A stretch of 64,000 nt of DNA from Prorocentrum cordatum (taxonomy: Eukaryota > Sar > Dinophyceae > Prorocentrales > Prorocentraceae). The stretch covers positions 1-64,000 of the forward strand of contig CAUYUJ010016486.1 of NCBI GenBank assembly GCA_963575745.1, given 5' to 3'. Under the pieces are notes generated by a model that saw nothing but the letters and a program-made list of their open reading frames with translations, searched no databases and was not told the DNA's origin. The stretch's first letter is position 1. The number at the start of each line of letters is the position of its first letter. Both the position numbers and the translations under genes were made by a program. Below, piece after piece: positions 49,331 through 59,628 of this stretch.

Positions 49331-49925
49331 AGTCCTCTCTGGCGAACACTCCCGCACATCGCCCGCACCGCCAGCAGAAGCAACACCTGCGCACGTGGCG
49401 GCAAACCCCGGAGGAGGACGCGCCCGCTGCAGCCCCTGATGCGTCTTCTCCAGCGGCTTACGCACGGCGGCCACATTGCACGCCTCGGCGGCCTCTTGCG
49501 CATCTCCGGCAGCCTCCCCTGCGCGAAAGCAGACAGCCAACGGAGTACAAACTATGGAAGGGCGTCTCGAGCGCCCCGCCCTGATCTGTAGGCGAACTGG
49601 TTTGCCCCGACTTCTCCTATGCGCGCCGAGCGCGGGGAGAACAACTTGGCCACGGCTCTTTCGATGACTTTCGAAAGTTGCGCAGTAACCTAAATCCCCC
49701 TGCACTTCTCAGGATTGCTCAACGCTTCTTTTTTGCACAGCGGCAGTAGCCAATGCGCAAGCAGTGTGCATTCCCAGTACCGCTGTCCGCGCGCAGCTGC
49801 GTTGAAATATTGTTTATATAGCTAGAGCAGGAGGGGGGGAGGGAGGGGACGAAAAGGACAGGAGAGGGATAAATGGATTCGGCACGGCCTCTGGCAAATC
49901 CCATTTTGATTCAAGAGTCGAAGTA
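49331..49925. other. No recognisable feature
   Basis: No convincing ORF, repeat unit or structure. A short purine-rich run (gaggggggagggaggggac) lies at 49830-49850. Confidence 0.4.
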
Positions 49926-51060
49926 ACATGTTATGCCTTGTCTGCTCTGCTCAATGCCCACGCCCGGTTGCTCCGCTTGAGAGCGGCAGAGACAACCTTA
50001 GCAGAACGATACATGAGCTGATCAGACAATCGCCACCACTGTGGGGATCCCCGCTTCGAACTACTGAGTTTGCGCCGGGCGCAAGCCACGTAAGCCGCCA
50101 GCCGCCTGTGCAAATAACAGACCACGACTTCAGTCGGACGCCTGTGGAAAAGCGTCAGTTCCAGCAGCCTGGCACTTAGCTTACACTACCTCCAAACAAT
50201 GCTCGTCCAGCCATGGGTGGCAGGAATTAAAATGCGCCTGAGATGAAGGAGCGCATTCAGCCATCAAGCCAGACAGCAACGAAAGGACACGCGCCACGAT
50301 TTCGTCTGAAGGTGCGGTGTCGGCCCCAGACCAATCGCACAGACGCACCTGCCGAGTCATGCAAGTCCAGTCGGCACTGCCGTTATGCCAGCAAACACGC
50401 TTCACGATCAAAAGAGAAAGAGGAACAAGGAAGACGGAGGGACACAGGACGATGGTCCGACAAGTTGCTCAAAACTTCGATTGAAATATAAAAAAATCAG
50501 TGAAAACTAAATCAAGCAAATGTGGTCCTCGCGTAGGTGACCGAAGGCGCAGCGTCAAGCCATGGTCGCGAGCCCACTCTCGGAGGTAGACGCCGGCGAA
50601 AGAGATCTGGCAAAAGCTGGAACCACTCAACCTGGTGAACATTCATATCTCCCACTATGACGGATTGAACGTGCTCGGCTTCCAGCCGGGACCACTGAGC
50701 ACAAGGGCGCTCTAAAGGCGATCTCATTGTAATGAGGGCGCCTGTAAAAACATCCTAATAAGATCGGACCGCACACAGCATGCACTGCAATCCAAACTAT
50801 CGCGGTATCAAGTGATTTATGAGAAATCAACTGTGTCTCAGTAAGCAACACGTAGCAGCATCGAACAGCCGCGACCGACTGGAATCGGCAGCATCAGCAG
50901 CAATGGGCTTAAGTAGCAGCGCTTCCTCCCTATGTGCCCCAAATAAGTTCTCAACTTGGTGGTTCTGCGTGAGACATCCTTCCTTCAACGGAGGTGTCAA
51001 ATGTGTTGTCGTCATTTCAATCATGTCTTCTCCGAGAGTTGTCTGTCTTACATTGCCCAT
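49926..51060 (-). pseudogene. Degenerate LINE endonuclease region, different LINE clade
   Basis: On the minus strand, in order: 'LLTETQLISH...CFYRRPH' (50851-50627), 'VIVGDMNVHQVEWFQLLPD' with 'LDAAPSVT' (50727-50512), 'SCHPWLDEHCLEVV' (~50240-50181) and 'YVACARRKLSSSKRGSPQWWRLSDQLMYRS' (50125-49931). These are the APE endonuclease core and the endonuclease-RT linker typical of Jockey/CR1/RTE-like elements. Frameshifts separate the pieces, and the RT is missing at the 49.9-kb side. It is unrelated at sequence level to the LINE at 17-23 kb. Confidence 0.6.
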
Positions 51061-51850
51061 GCGGGCCTCGGGGCAGATGTGCGTCCGTACCCTTTTTGGC
51101 TCAAGACAGCGGCACGCACCCAGCGTGGTGTTGGAAACAACTTCTTTTCGTTCCGATTCCTATTCGCTCCCCCTCCGAACCCCGTCCACAACCTTTCTAA
51201 CCTCTTCGCGCTGAGAGATGCAGCAAGTGCCACTCTGTGACGGAGACGACCCTGACCTCTCACCACAGCTCCCACAGAACCAACGTCAAGGTCAACGGGG
51301 CTGGACATATCGAGGGCATGGTTTATTTGGCTTCCCACTTTAATTTGGCCACGCGCAGAGGGTGGTAGGAAGGGGGCGGGGAAGGCTTCTTGAAGCACCC
51401 GTGCTTGTTCGAAGGCGCGGGCCTCTTCTATAGATGTAAGGCCAGGACCTTCCAAGGAAGCAGCCTCCCTCTAGGAAACCTTCCCCCCTCCCCTATCCCC
51501 TTGTGCGCGCCGCCAATAAATCCTACGAGGCGCCTAAGATGGTCGACGAGGGATCCACGATGGCGGCCCCATTCTGGCAACCGTTTCGGGACGCACCGGT
51601 TGCACTGGCCTGCCCCCCCATCAAACACCATGTGCGAACGCAGGGTTTTTGTACGGGCCTGCCCTTGGCCCAAGGGATCGTTTCCTTATCCATTCTTTTG
51701 CCGATCGGCGCGGGCCCTCGCACCCCCCCCTCCCCCGCCCTCGTGGTGTAGCTCTTGGCTGTTTCTGGCGCCTGTTTCAGGCAGGTGGAGTGTCCCCCCC
51801 CCATGGGACGCACTGTTGCAGGCAGTCGCGTTATAAGCAGAGGTCCGGAG
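51061..51850. other. GC-rich stretch, possible 5' end of the minus-strand LINE remnant
   Basis: Minus-strand frames continue (51455-51048) without a motif I can name. 51470-51850 has C runs and no repeat family. Confidence 0.35.
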
Positions 51851-51855
51851 CCAGA

Positions 51856-51978
51856 CCTCTCCCCCTCCCCCTCCCCTTCCCCCTCCCCCTCCTCCTCCTC
51901 CTCCTCCTGCTCCTCGTCCTACTCGTCCTCCTCCTCCTCCTCCTCCTCCTCCTCCTCCTCCTCCTCCTCCTCTCCCCC
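51856..51978 (+). repeat. (CTC)n / (CCCCTC)n tract
   Basis: An uninterrupted pyrimidine tract of CCCCTC then CTC units. Poly-Ser and poly-Gly ORFs through it are not genes. Confidence 0.95.
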
Positions 51979-52189
51979 TCTTCTGCACAAGGCCGAAACG
52001 CCGAACATGAAAAGCGTTCACCAGCACCATCCGGGGACGCAGGCTGCGCGAGGCTGCCTCCCGCCAGAAAACCAGTCGGGGGCACGGGCTGCACGTGCTG
52101 GCCCCCCCCCCTCCCCCAGAGGCCCCCGCCCCCGAGGGAGCTCACCGGTCGAGGAGGCGCGACCGCGGATGTTGGCGCGTGCGTTAACC

Positions 52190-52560
52190 GTTATCAGGCG
52201 ATCGCAAACATGGATCGAGGGTGCTTGGATTAGCGACGGGCCCCGTTTCCATGGGGCAATCGCTGATTTCCGCCGCCGAGCGAGGCGGCACCGGTCACAT
52301 TTTGTGGAGAGGTGTCCATGGATCGCTAATCCATGTTCGCGCGCCCCCGAGCTTAGTGACTGGTCCCGTTTCCATACACAATCGGCGCGCTCCGTCACCA
52401 CATCTGGCGTCAGTGGTATCATGTTTTCGGGGGTGCCCCGATCCATGGGTCTGTCGCCAACGCAACATATTCACGTGTCCGTGATCCATGCTAGCATGTG
52501 CCGGGCAAGAGGGCTCGAGGGTGCCTCCCATGGTCACGGCCGTTTCGACGGGGTTCCCCA
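52190..52560 (+). repeat. Degenerate repeat with 'CCATGGATCG' and 'CCCGTTTCCAT'
   Basis: Loose units: GATCG...GCTTGGATTAGCGAC / GGATCGCTAATCCATG and GGCCCCGTTTCCAT / GGTCCCGTTTCCAT. Some are inverted relative to one another. No gene. Confidence 0.45.
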
Positions 52561-52620
52561 AATTGCAGGTTTGCGCGTGAGACAGCCTTCCCATATATCT
52601 TCGGCTTTAGGAGGTGTCTA

Positions 52621-52915
52621 ATATTCTAGACGCTTCGCGTTACCACCTGGGGTTGCACGGCGCCCAGAAATTCCTTCGGGTGCCTGCGCTCCTCTGAGCG
52701 GCAGTGAGGTTCGCTTGCTGTCCGCCTCCCCTGCTCGTTGTTGTTCTTTGCTCTTCGCCTTCCTCTTCCGATGCGCAAATTTAGGTCGTTTCCCGTGTGC
52801 AATATCCTGGACGCCGCCTGACTTTGCTTCGCCGTGGTCGCGATCCAAAAAGGAACCCCACTAGCCCATCCAGAAACAATCCCAGGAGAGGTCATACCCG
52901 AAGGGGGGGAGATGA
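52621..52915. other. Spacer sharing a border with the 36.4-kb element
   Basis: ATTCTAGACGCTTCGCG at 52623 equals 36489-36505, and 'agcccatccagaaac' at 52864 resembles 36518-36533, so a diverged relative of that region may be here. No gene seen. Confidence 0.4.
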
Positions 52916-52939
52916 ATGAGGAACCGGAGGATGATGAGG

Positions 52940-52945
52940 ATGAGC

Positions 52946-53039
<94 letters not shown>

Positions 53040-53240
53040 GGATGATGCTGATGATGAGGAGGCGGAAGAGGAGGAAGAGTACGAGGAGGAGGACGAGTTG
53101 GAGGAGGAGGAAGAAAAAGGGGGGGGAGGAGAGCGGAGGGAGGAGGAGGAATATATGGATGCGGAAAAGAAGGAGGCGGAGGAGGAGGAGGCGGACCAGG
53201 AGGAGGAGGAGGAGGAGTTCAAGTTTCCTTTTCCCTGCAA
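52940..53240 (+). repeat. (GAT)n then (GAG)n trinucleotide tract
   Basis: About 35 GAT units followed by purine-rich GAG/GAA. A 137-residue Asp/Glu ORF spans it but has no non-repeat content. Confidence 0.95.
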
Positions 53241-53259
53241 GGGCTAATTCTCACTGAAG

Positions 53260-53736
53260 GAAGCGCCCTGTTGGAGAACAACTGTGTGAACATCTTGAAC
53301 TGTGCCAGAAAACCCTTCCTGGGCTTTCAACGCTGCGAATCACCGTTATTGTTGCGTCATGACGGTTCTAAATCTTGCCGGAACGCATTTCCTGGGACTT
53401 CCAAACACCACGAATCAACGTAACTCTTGCGCCCTGACAGTCCGACATCAGGCCAAAACGCCATGTTTGGGATGCTAGCCATGGGGATCCTTGAAACTGT
53501 TGTAAACTCTTGAAACGAATGTGCGCGGCGCTACGGCGAGAGCCACACTTTGACAAGGAATCACCCTCCATCCGTGAAGCTCTTGCAACTTGCTGTGACG
53601 AATCGGCGCTAAGGCGAGAGCCACACTTCGACAACGATCCGCCCTCCATCCGTGTCGACTGTTCGCGGCGGTGAAGCGAGATCCACATTTCGAACACGAC
53701 CCGCCTTCCGTCCGTGAAACTATTGCAGTTTCCACT
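53260..53736 (+). repeat. Degenerate ~85-bp repeats
   Basis: Units with 'ggcgagagccacacttcgacaacgatccgccctccatccgtg' at about 53540, 53610 and 53675, and 'ttcctgggactttcaa' units at 53310 and 53390. No gene. Confidence 0.65.
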
Positions 53737-53795
53737 GACCATCCTGTAATGTTGGGTCTTAGTTTTGAAGAGACAGCGCCCCGCGCCATTCCTCC
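53737..53795 (+). repeat. Conserved satellite head, copy 1
   Basis: ACCATCCTGTAATGTTGGG, then GTTTTGAAGAGACAGCGCCC. A ~60-bp sequence found again at 56896, 59526 and 62638, each time just before a pyrimidine or trinucleotide tract and a satellite block. Confidence 0.8.
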
Positions 53796-53819
53796 CGCTG
53801 CCCACTCCTTCTTCCTCTC

Positions 53820-54430
53820 ACCATCAGCATCGTCGTCATCATCATGACCGTCATTGTCACCATCATCGGCATCCTCATCACCGTCATCATCACCATCATC
53901 GCCATGAGCTTCGGCACTCCACTCACACGTTTCGTGGCCCACAGGGAGCTCCACCTATGGGAGCAGTGACGCCGTCCACATGCTGGCGACCCCTTCTATT
54001 TCGACACACCCTTCACACGTTTCGTGGCCCCATCGGGAGTTCCACCGAAGGTCCCAGAGGCACAGTTCGAATGTGGGCGTCACCATCGTGTCGGCACACC
54101 CCTCACACGCTTCGTGGCCCAAAATGAAGCCCCACCAAAGGCCCCAGCGGCACAGTTCGCATGTGGGCGTCACCCCTGTCTCGGCACACCCCTCAACCAT
54201 ACCGTGCCCAATAGGGAACTCCACTTGAGGCCCCAGTGGGGCGGCTCACATGTGGGCGTCACCCCTGTTTCGGCACACCCCCCACGCGACTTGTGGGCCC
54301 ATAGGGAGCTACACCTAAGGCCCAAATTACCGCGGCCGCATGCCTTCCCGCCACCCATGTCGGCACGTTCCTCACACGATTCGTGGCCCGATAGGGAGCG
54401 CCACCTAAGGCCCCAGTGGATGCGGCCGCA
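53820..54430 (+). repeat. CAT-rich tract and 89-91-bp satellite block
   Basis: (CAT/CAC)n at 53820-53905, then units marked by TCGGCACACCCCTCACACG at 53911, 54000, 54091, 54180, 54271 and 54359. The unit shares TTCGTGGCCC-ATAGGGAGCTCCACC with the 77-bp satellite downstream, so they are related. Confidence 0.8.
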
Positions 54431-54890
54431 TGCGTCACCAAGAGGCCACAGGAAGACTCAAGAGGCCACATGATGTCCCAAGAGGCTCCAGGAGGTCCTA
54501 GGAAACTCCAGAAGGACGCTCCAGGAAGCCACAGGACACCACAGGAGGCCCCATGAGGCCACAGGAAACGCCAAGAGGCCCCAGGAGGAGGCCTCAAGTG
54601 CCCTTTTCCTGTGTGTCCAACCCTAAGTATTTTACGTATGTTCCTACAGACTGGGCTTTCCCTGGGGTCCGAGTCCTGAGTGTGTCATCCTATATGGTGC
54701 ACTTCTCCTGTGGCTCCAATCCGCAGTGTTTTATGTACGTCTGTGCCTATACATTGGGCCTCTCCTGGGGCACGAATCATTCCCAGGAAGCCCCAGAAGG
54801 CTCCAGGAGGCCCCAGGAGGCCACACGAGGCCCCAGGAGGCTCCAGGAAGCACCAGGAGGTTTCAGGAGGCCCCAGAGGCCCCAGGCTCA
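54430..54890 (+). repeat. GGCCCCAGGA-type minisatellite
   Basis: Degenerate 9-12-bp units (AAGAGGCCACAGGA, GGCCCCAGGAGG) at 54430-54600 and 54780-54890. They are interrupted by two related ~110-base units with 'gtgtgtccaaccctaagtattttacgtatgt' and 'gtggctccaatccgcagtgttttatgtacgt'. Confidence 0.75.
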
Positions 54891-54894
54891 TGCG

Positions 54895-55080
54895 CAGAGA
54901 GGCGCTCGTACTACTGAGACGCATTCACATTCCAACGCATTCACACTTAGATTCGCTCCCAGACCGTCAATACTCAAGCCCGTGACTGTTCGACGATTCT
55001 TGCGCCTAGACACTCACGGCGGACAGGTCCACGCTAATATATGCACATCTGGGGAGCTCCACGCAGTGAGTAATGCTGCT
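54895..55080. other. Short stretch without recognisable feature
   Basis: No repeat or gene signal; it ends where the ATG repeat begins. Confidence 0.4.
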
Positions 55081-55138
55081 TATGCTGATGATGATGACGA
55101 TGATGGAAGGTGGTGATGGAATGTGATGATGATCATGG

Positions 55139-55182
<44 letters not shown>

Positions 55183-55266
55183 GTCATGATGATGAAGACG
55201 GTGGTGACTCTGACGGTAATACTGATGAGCAGGTGATGATGATGATGGTGGTGGTGGTGGTGGTGA

Positions 55267-55318
<52 letters not shown>

Positions 55319-55328
55319 GTGATGATGG

Positions 55329-55374
<46 letters not shown>

Positions 55375-55487
55375 GATGATGATGATGATGATCATGATGC
55401 TGATGATGATGACGATGATGGTGGTGGTGGTGGTGGTGGCGGTGATGATGATGATGGTGGTGATGATGATGATGGTATGATGGTGAT

Positions 55488-55529
<42 letters not shown>

Positions 55530-55554
55530 ATGATGATGATGGTGATGCTGATGC

Positions 55555-55643
<89 letters not shown>

Positions 55644-55645
55644 GT
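55081..55645 (+). repeat. (GAT)n / (ATG)n trinucleotide field
   Basis: More than 500 bases of GATGAT with GGT patches. Poly-Met, poly-Asp and (on minus) poly-Ile/His ORFs are artefacts. Confidence 0.97.
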
Positions 55646-55795
55646 GCTAATGGCCCGATTGTGGGGATGTCTCGAGTGGTTTGCTGACTCCAGCACTCTT
55701 ACGGGGGGCCGCCAATGGGGGGTTTCACGGCCCCCGTTCTCGCACACATTGCGGGGATGTCTCCAGCTGTTTGCCTGTTTGGCCCGCTTTGATTC
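55646..55795 (+). repeat. Outlier of the 46.9-kb minisatellite family
   Basis: 'cgattgtggggatgtctcgagtggtttgct' and 'cacattgcggggatgtctccagctgtttgcctgtttgg' match the unit at 46915-47715. Confidence 0.65.
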
Positions 55796-56018
55796 ATGCC
55801 CCGCCCGACCCGCCTGTTACATAGAGTCCGCTCCCACGACGCGCCCATAGGGTCTGCTCGCCTGACCCTTCCGCTAGGATCCGCCTGCCCGACCTGCCTG
55901 CGGGTGTCCGCCCGTCTGGTGGATTGGAAGCCCGCCTGCCCGCTGAAATGTCCCGCCCGCCGGGCCCGCTGGGGAATCGCTTGCCCATCCCGCCTGGTAG
56001 GGTCAGCTACACGTGGCA

Positions 56019-56054
<36 letters not shown>

Positions 56055-56056
56055 AT
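55796..56056 (+). repeat. CCCGCC-rich stretch and (TA)n
   Basis: Loose repeats of CCCGCCTGCCCGACC-type words, then an alternating TA run at 56023-56051. Similar CCCGCC words recur at 59430-59520. Confidence 0.8.
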
Positions 56057-56159
56057 ACACCAATAAGACCACTCTTCGGGTGATCAGGAGGTTGTGAGGG
56101 GGGGAGAGGGGGGGGGAACCAACATCTGAATCAATCGATCTCACTATCGTTCTCATTCA

Positions 56160-56760
56160 ACGGGACACCACGGGACACCACGGGACACCACTGGACACCA
56201 CGGGACACCACGGGACACCACGGGACATCACGGGACACTTGTCGATCGCACCATCGATCTCACTATCGATTTCATTTTTTGGGACACCGCGGGAAACCAC
56301 GGGACACCTCGGTTCACCACATTGATCTTAGTATCGATCTCACTATCGATCCCACTGTCTATCGATCGCACTATCGATTTCACTATCGATCTCACTATAG
56401 ATCTCACTCAACGGGACACCACGGAACACCACGGGACACCACGGGACACCACGAGACACCGCGGGACACCGCGAACCACCGCCGGACGGACGGACGGACG
56501 GGCGGGGGAAAATCATTTGTTTCGATTTCGCCCTGGCAACGGCGGACACCACGGGACACCACGGGACACCACCGGACACCACGGGACACCGCGGGACACC
56601 GAGTGGCCATCGCTGGACGGGCGGGCGGGGGATAATCATTTGTTTTGACTTCGCCTTAGCTAAGGCGGACACCACGGGACACCACGGGACACCACGGGAC
56701 ACCGCGGGACACCGAGTGGCCCTCGCCGGACGGGCGGGCGGGGGAGAGTCATTTGTCTTG
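56160..56760 (+). repeat. 10-bp minisatellite (CACGGGACAC)n within ~130-bp larger units
   Basis: Blocks of the 10-bp unit alternate with TATCGATCTCAC repeats (56245-56410). Later they alternate with three copies of 'ggacgggcgggcgggggaaaatcatttgtttcgacttcgccctagc' (56485, 56615, 56730). No gene. Confidence 0.85.
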
Positions 56761-56895
56761 ACTTCGCCCTAGCAGTGGCGGGTTCATTCCTCTCGCGCGC
56801 CCACGCAGCTTCGCCTCGCCCGCACGTGCGACACGAACGAAACGAAACGATTTCCCGGTTGGGGGTCCCAGTTCCACTGCGATCTCACAATTATT

Positions 56896-56956
56896 TCCAA
56901 CCATCCTGTGGTGTTGGGTCTTTGTTTTGAAGAGACGTCGCCCCGCGTTCTCCTCC
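56896..56956 (+). repeat. Conserved satellite head, copy 2
   Basis: CCAACCATCCTGTGGTGTTGGG with a 6-bp stem (CCAACC/CCCAAC against GTTGGG), then TTTTGAAGAGACGTCGCCCC and a CTCC tract leading into the 77-bp satellite. Confidence 0.85.
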
Positions 56957-56984
56957 TCTCCTCCTCCTCCCCCTCCTTCCTACC

Positions 56985-58160
56985 GTCCGCATGCCTCCCG
57001 CACACCCAGTACAGCTTTTCGTGGCCCTCCTCCCCCTCCTCCCTGCGTTTCACCCACCCAGTATAGCGTTTCGTGGCCCCATAGGGAGCCCCACCGAAGG
57101 TCCCAGTGCTACCGTCCGCATGCGTCCCGCACACCCAGTACAGCGTTTCGTGGCCCCATAGGGAACCCCACCGAAGGTCCCAGTGCTACCGTCCGCATGC
57201 GTCCCGGCCGCCCAGTACAGCGTTTCGTGGCCCCATAGGGAGCTCCACCGAAGGTCCCACTGGTACCGTCCGCGTGCGTCCCACACACCCAGTACAGCTT
57301 TTCGTGGCCGTCCTCCCTCTCCTCCCTGCGTTTCACCCACCCAGTACAGCGTTTCGTGGCTCCATAGGGAGCCCCACCGAAGGTCCCAGTGCTACCGCCC
57401 GCATGCGTCCCGCATATCCAGTACAGCGTTTCGTGGCCCCATAGGGGGCTCCACCGACGGTCCCGCATGCGTCCCGCACATCCAGTACAGCGTTTCGTGG
57501 GCGTCCTCCCCCTCCTCCCTGCGTTTCACCCACCCAGTACAGCGTTTCGTGGCCCCCATAGGGAGCCCCACCGAAGGTCCCAGTGCTACCGTCCGCATGC
57601 GTCCCGCACGCCTAGTACAGCGTTTCGTGGCCCCATAGGGAGCCCCACCGAAGGTCCCAGCGCTACCGTCCGCATGCGTCCCGCACACCCAGTACAGCGT
57701 TTCGTGGCCCCATAGGGAGCTCCACCGAAGGCCCCAGTGCCCCCTTCCGCATGCGTTCCGGAAGCCCAATTTGGCATTTTCACCCACCCAGTGCAGTGTT
57801 TCGGTGCCCCATAAGGGGGCTCCACCCAAGGCCCCAGTGCCACCGTCCGTATGCGTCCAGGAAATGTAATTTGGCATTTTCACCCGTGCAGTGCAGCGTT
57901 TAGTGGCCCCATAGGGGGCTCCACCGAAGCCCCCAGTGGGACCGTCCGCATGCGTCCCGGAAACCTAATTTGGCATTTCCACTCACTCAGTAGAGAGTTT
58001 CGTGGCCCAATATGGAGCTCCACCGAAGCCCTCAGTGGGACCGCCCGCATGCGTCCCGGAAACTCAATTCGGCACACCACCCACACAGTACAGCGTTCCC
58101 CCCCGCCCAGTGCAGCGCTTCGTGGCCCCATATGGAGCTTCACCGAAGCAGACATTCACA
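56985..58160 (+). repeat. 77-bp / 52-bp satellite, block 1
   Basis: Monomer A (77 bp): CCCAGTACAGCGTTTCGTGG, CCCCATAGGGAGCCCCACCG, AAGGTCCCAGTGCTACCGTC, CGCATGCGTCCCGCACA. Monomer B (52 bp) shares the first 22 bases, then CTCCTCCCCCTCCTCCCTGC and GTTTCACCCA. From 57730 the units diverge (GGAAACCCAATTTGGCATTT). Confidence 0.95.
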
Positions 58161-58640
58161 ATTACGGTACCCACGACTGCATGTGGTTGGGACCTTCGCC
58201 AGGATAATTTTCATACACCTCCCAAAGGAGGTACGATCGAAAACACAGCGGGCAGGATCGAGGTATCGGGGGTGTACATGTTGAGTGGTGCGGGGGCAAC
58301 GAAGAGTGAGGACTCTAAAACTGGTCGTTGAATTTTCATGTCTACAGAATGCTTATCCTTGAAATTCCACCTTCCAGTACCCATTGTATTTTCCAATCGA
58401 GGTGCCCCGCCTGTGGCTCGCACTTGTTTTTTGGTTGAACGGGAAGTTTTGAGGCTCAGACTGTATTGGTTACTTCCGGTTGGCAACAACAACAACGTCT
58501 CCCGCCTGATACTTCTGGACAGGTCATTCACAACCGCGCTCTCGCCCGGGACTTTTTGGCAATTCACCGACGAACGGTGCTCTCGCCTGGGTCTTCTTCG
58601 CAATTTTATGCACTAGTGACTATCTCGGCGCTCTGAAGTC
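58160..58640. repeat. Satellite-flanking repeat, copy 1
   Basis: 'attcacaattacggtacccac...gtggttgggaccttcgccagga' at 58155-58208 recurs at 62580-62636. 58330-58620 matches 59040-59310 ('gaagttttgaggctcagactgtattg', 'ctcgcccgggactt'). No convincing gene, although 90-residue frames are open. Confidence 0.6.
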
Positions 58641-59525
58641 GCGCTGTCACTCGGGAGTTGCCATACTTTACTCAGCAACTGCGTTCTCGCCTGAGACTTC
58701 CTTGCCATCCTGTCTTGCTCTCCATCTTATCCCTCCCTCTGTCTTGCCTCCTTCCCTCCTCCCTCCCTGCCTCCATTTCCTTCATCATCGCTCTCTCCCT
58801 TTTCTATCCTTTCTGTTTTTCCTGGTTTAAGGCCTGCGCCAAGAACACGAGGCAGGGCAGGACGACATACTCCCGAAAGGGGGCACGATCAAAGACGCAG
58901 AGGGTGGTATCGAGCGTTTGAGAGATAGATCTTGAATGACACGCGAGCATAGGATAACGCACTTTTTGAACGATTGCTATTCTTATTATTGTTGTCGTTG
59001 TTGTTGCTGTTGCTGTTGCTGTCGCTTATGTTGATGAACATTTTCAATTCTGATGATTGATGATATTTGATCACCCTGTCTGGTGCTCGCTTGTGTTTTT
59101 CAGTGGAAGTGCCCATTCCGTGGTTCGCCTTTTGTTGTTTGCAAATGGAAGTCTTGCGTCTCAGATTGTATTGTTGGCCCACGGTTTGCCACAATAACGG
59201 CTTCCGTCTGATACGATTTTGCAAATTAATCAGAATCGCGCTTTCGCGCGGGACTTCCTTACTATTTATCCCGAATCGCGCTCTCGCGTGGTGCTTCCTC
59301 GCAATTGATTGCACGCCTCCCCCTCGACAATCAGGAATCACGCTCTCGGTATGGACTTCTCACGATTTACTTGGGAATTGCGCCATTGCTCGAGCCTTCT
59401 TCACGATTCATGCAGGACTGATGCTTCAGCGACCCGCCCGCTCGACCTGGCCGTTTGGGCCCGCCCGCCCGACCCGCCCACGAGGGTCGGCCCGCCCGAC
59501 CCGCCCGTCTGGTCCTGCCACTTGT
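58641..59525. repeat. Pyrimidine-rich spacer and satellite-flanking repeat, copy 2
   Basis: TCCCTCC-rich sequence at 58700-58830, a short (TTG)n at 58990-59025, the second copy of the 58330 repeat at 59040-59310 with 35-40-bp units around 'aatcgcgctctcgcg', then CCCGCC words. No gene seen. Confidence 0.55.
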
Positions 59526-59588
59526 TCCCAACCATCCTGTGGTGTTGGGTCCTCGTTTTGAAGAGACGGTCCCCGCGTTCTCCTCATC
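59526..59588 (+). repeat. Conserved satellite head, copy 3
   Basis: CCCAACCATCCTGTGGTGTTGGG-type hairpin, then GTTTTGAAGAGACGGTCCCC. It is followed by a short CTCC tract and part of one 77-bp monomer ending GCGTCCCG (59621-59628). Confidence 0.85.
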
Positions 59589-59628
59589 TCGTGCCCCCCC
59601 CTCCTCCCTACCGTCCGCATGCGTCCCG

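Noticed and set aside
52834-53257. Acidic Asp/Glu protein and poly-Met frame
   Set aside because: A product of GAT/GAG trinucleotide repeats without a non-repeat domain.
55006-55850. Poly-Met, poly-Ile and poly-His ORFs
   Set aside because: Artefacts of the GAT/ATG tract.
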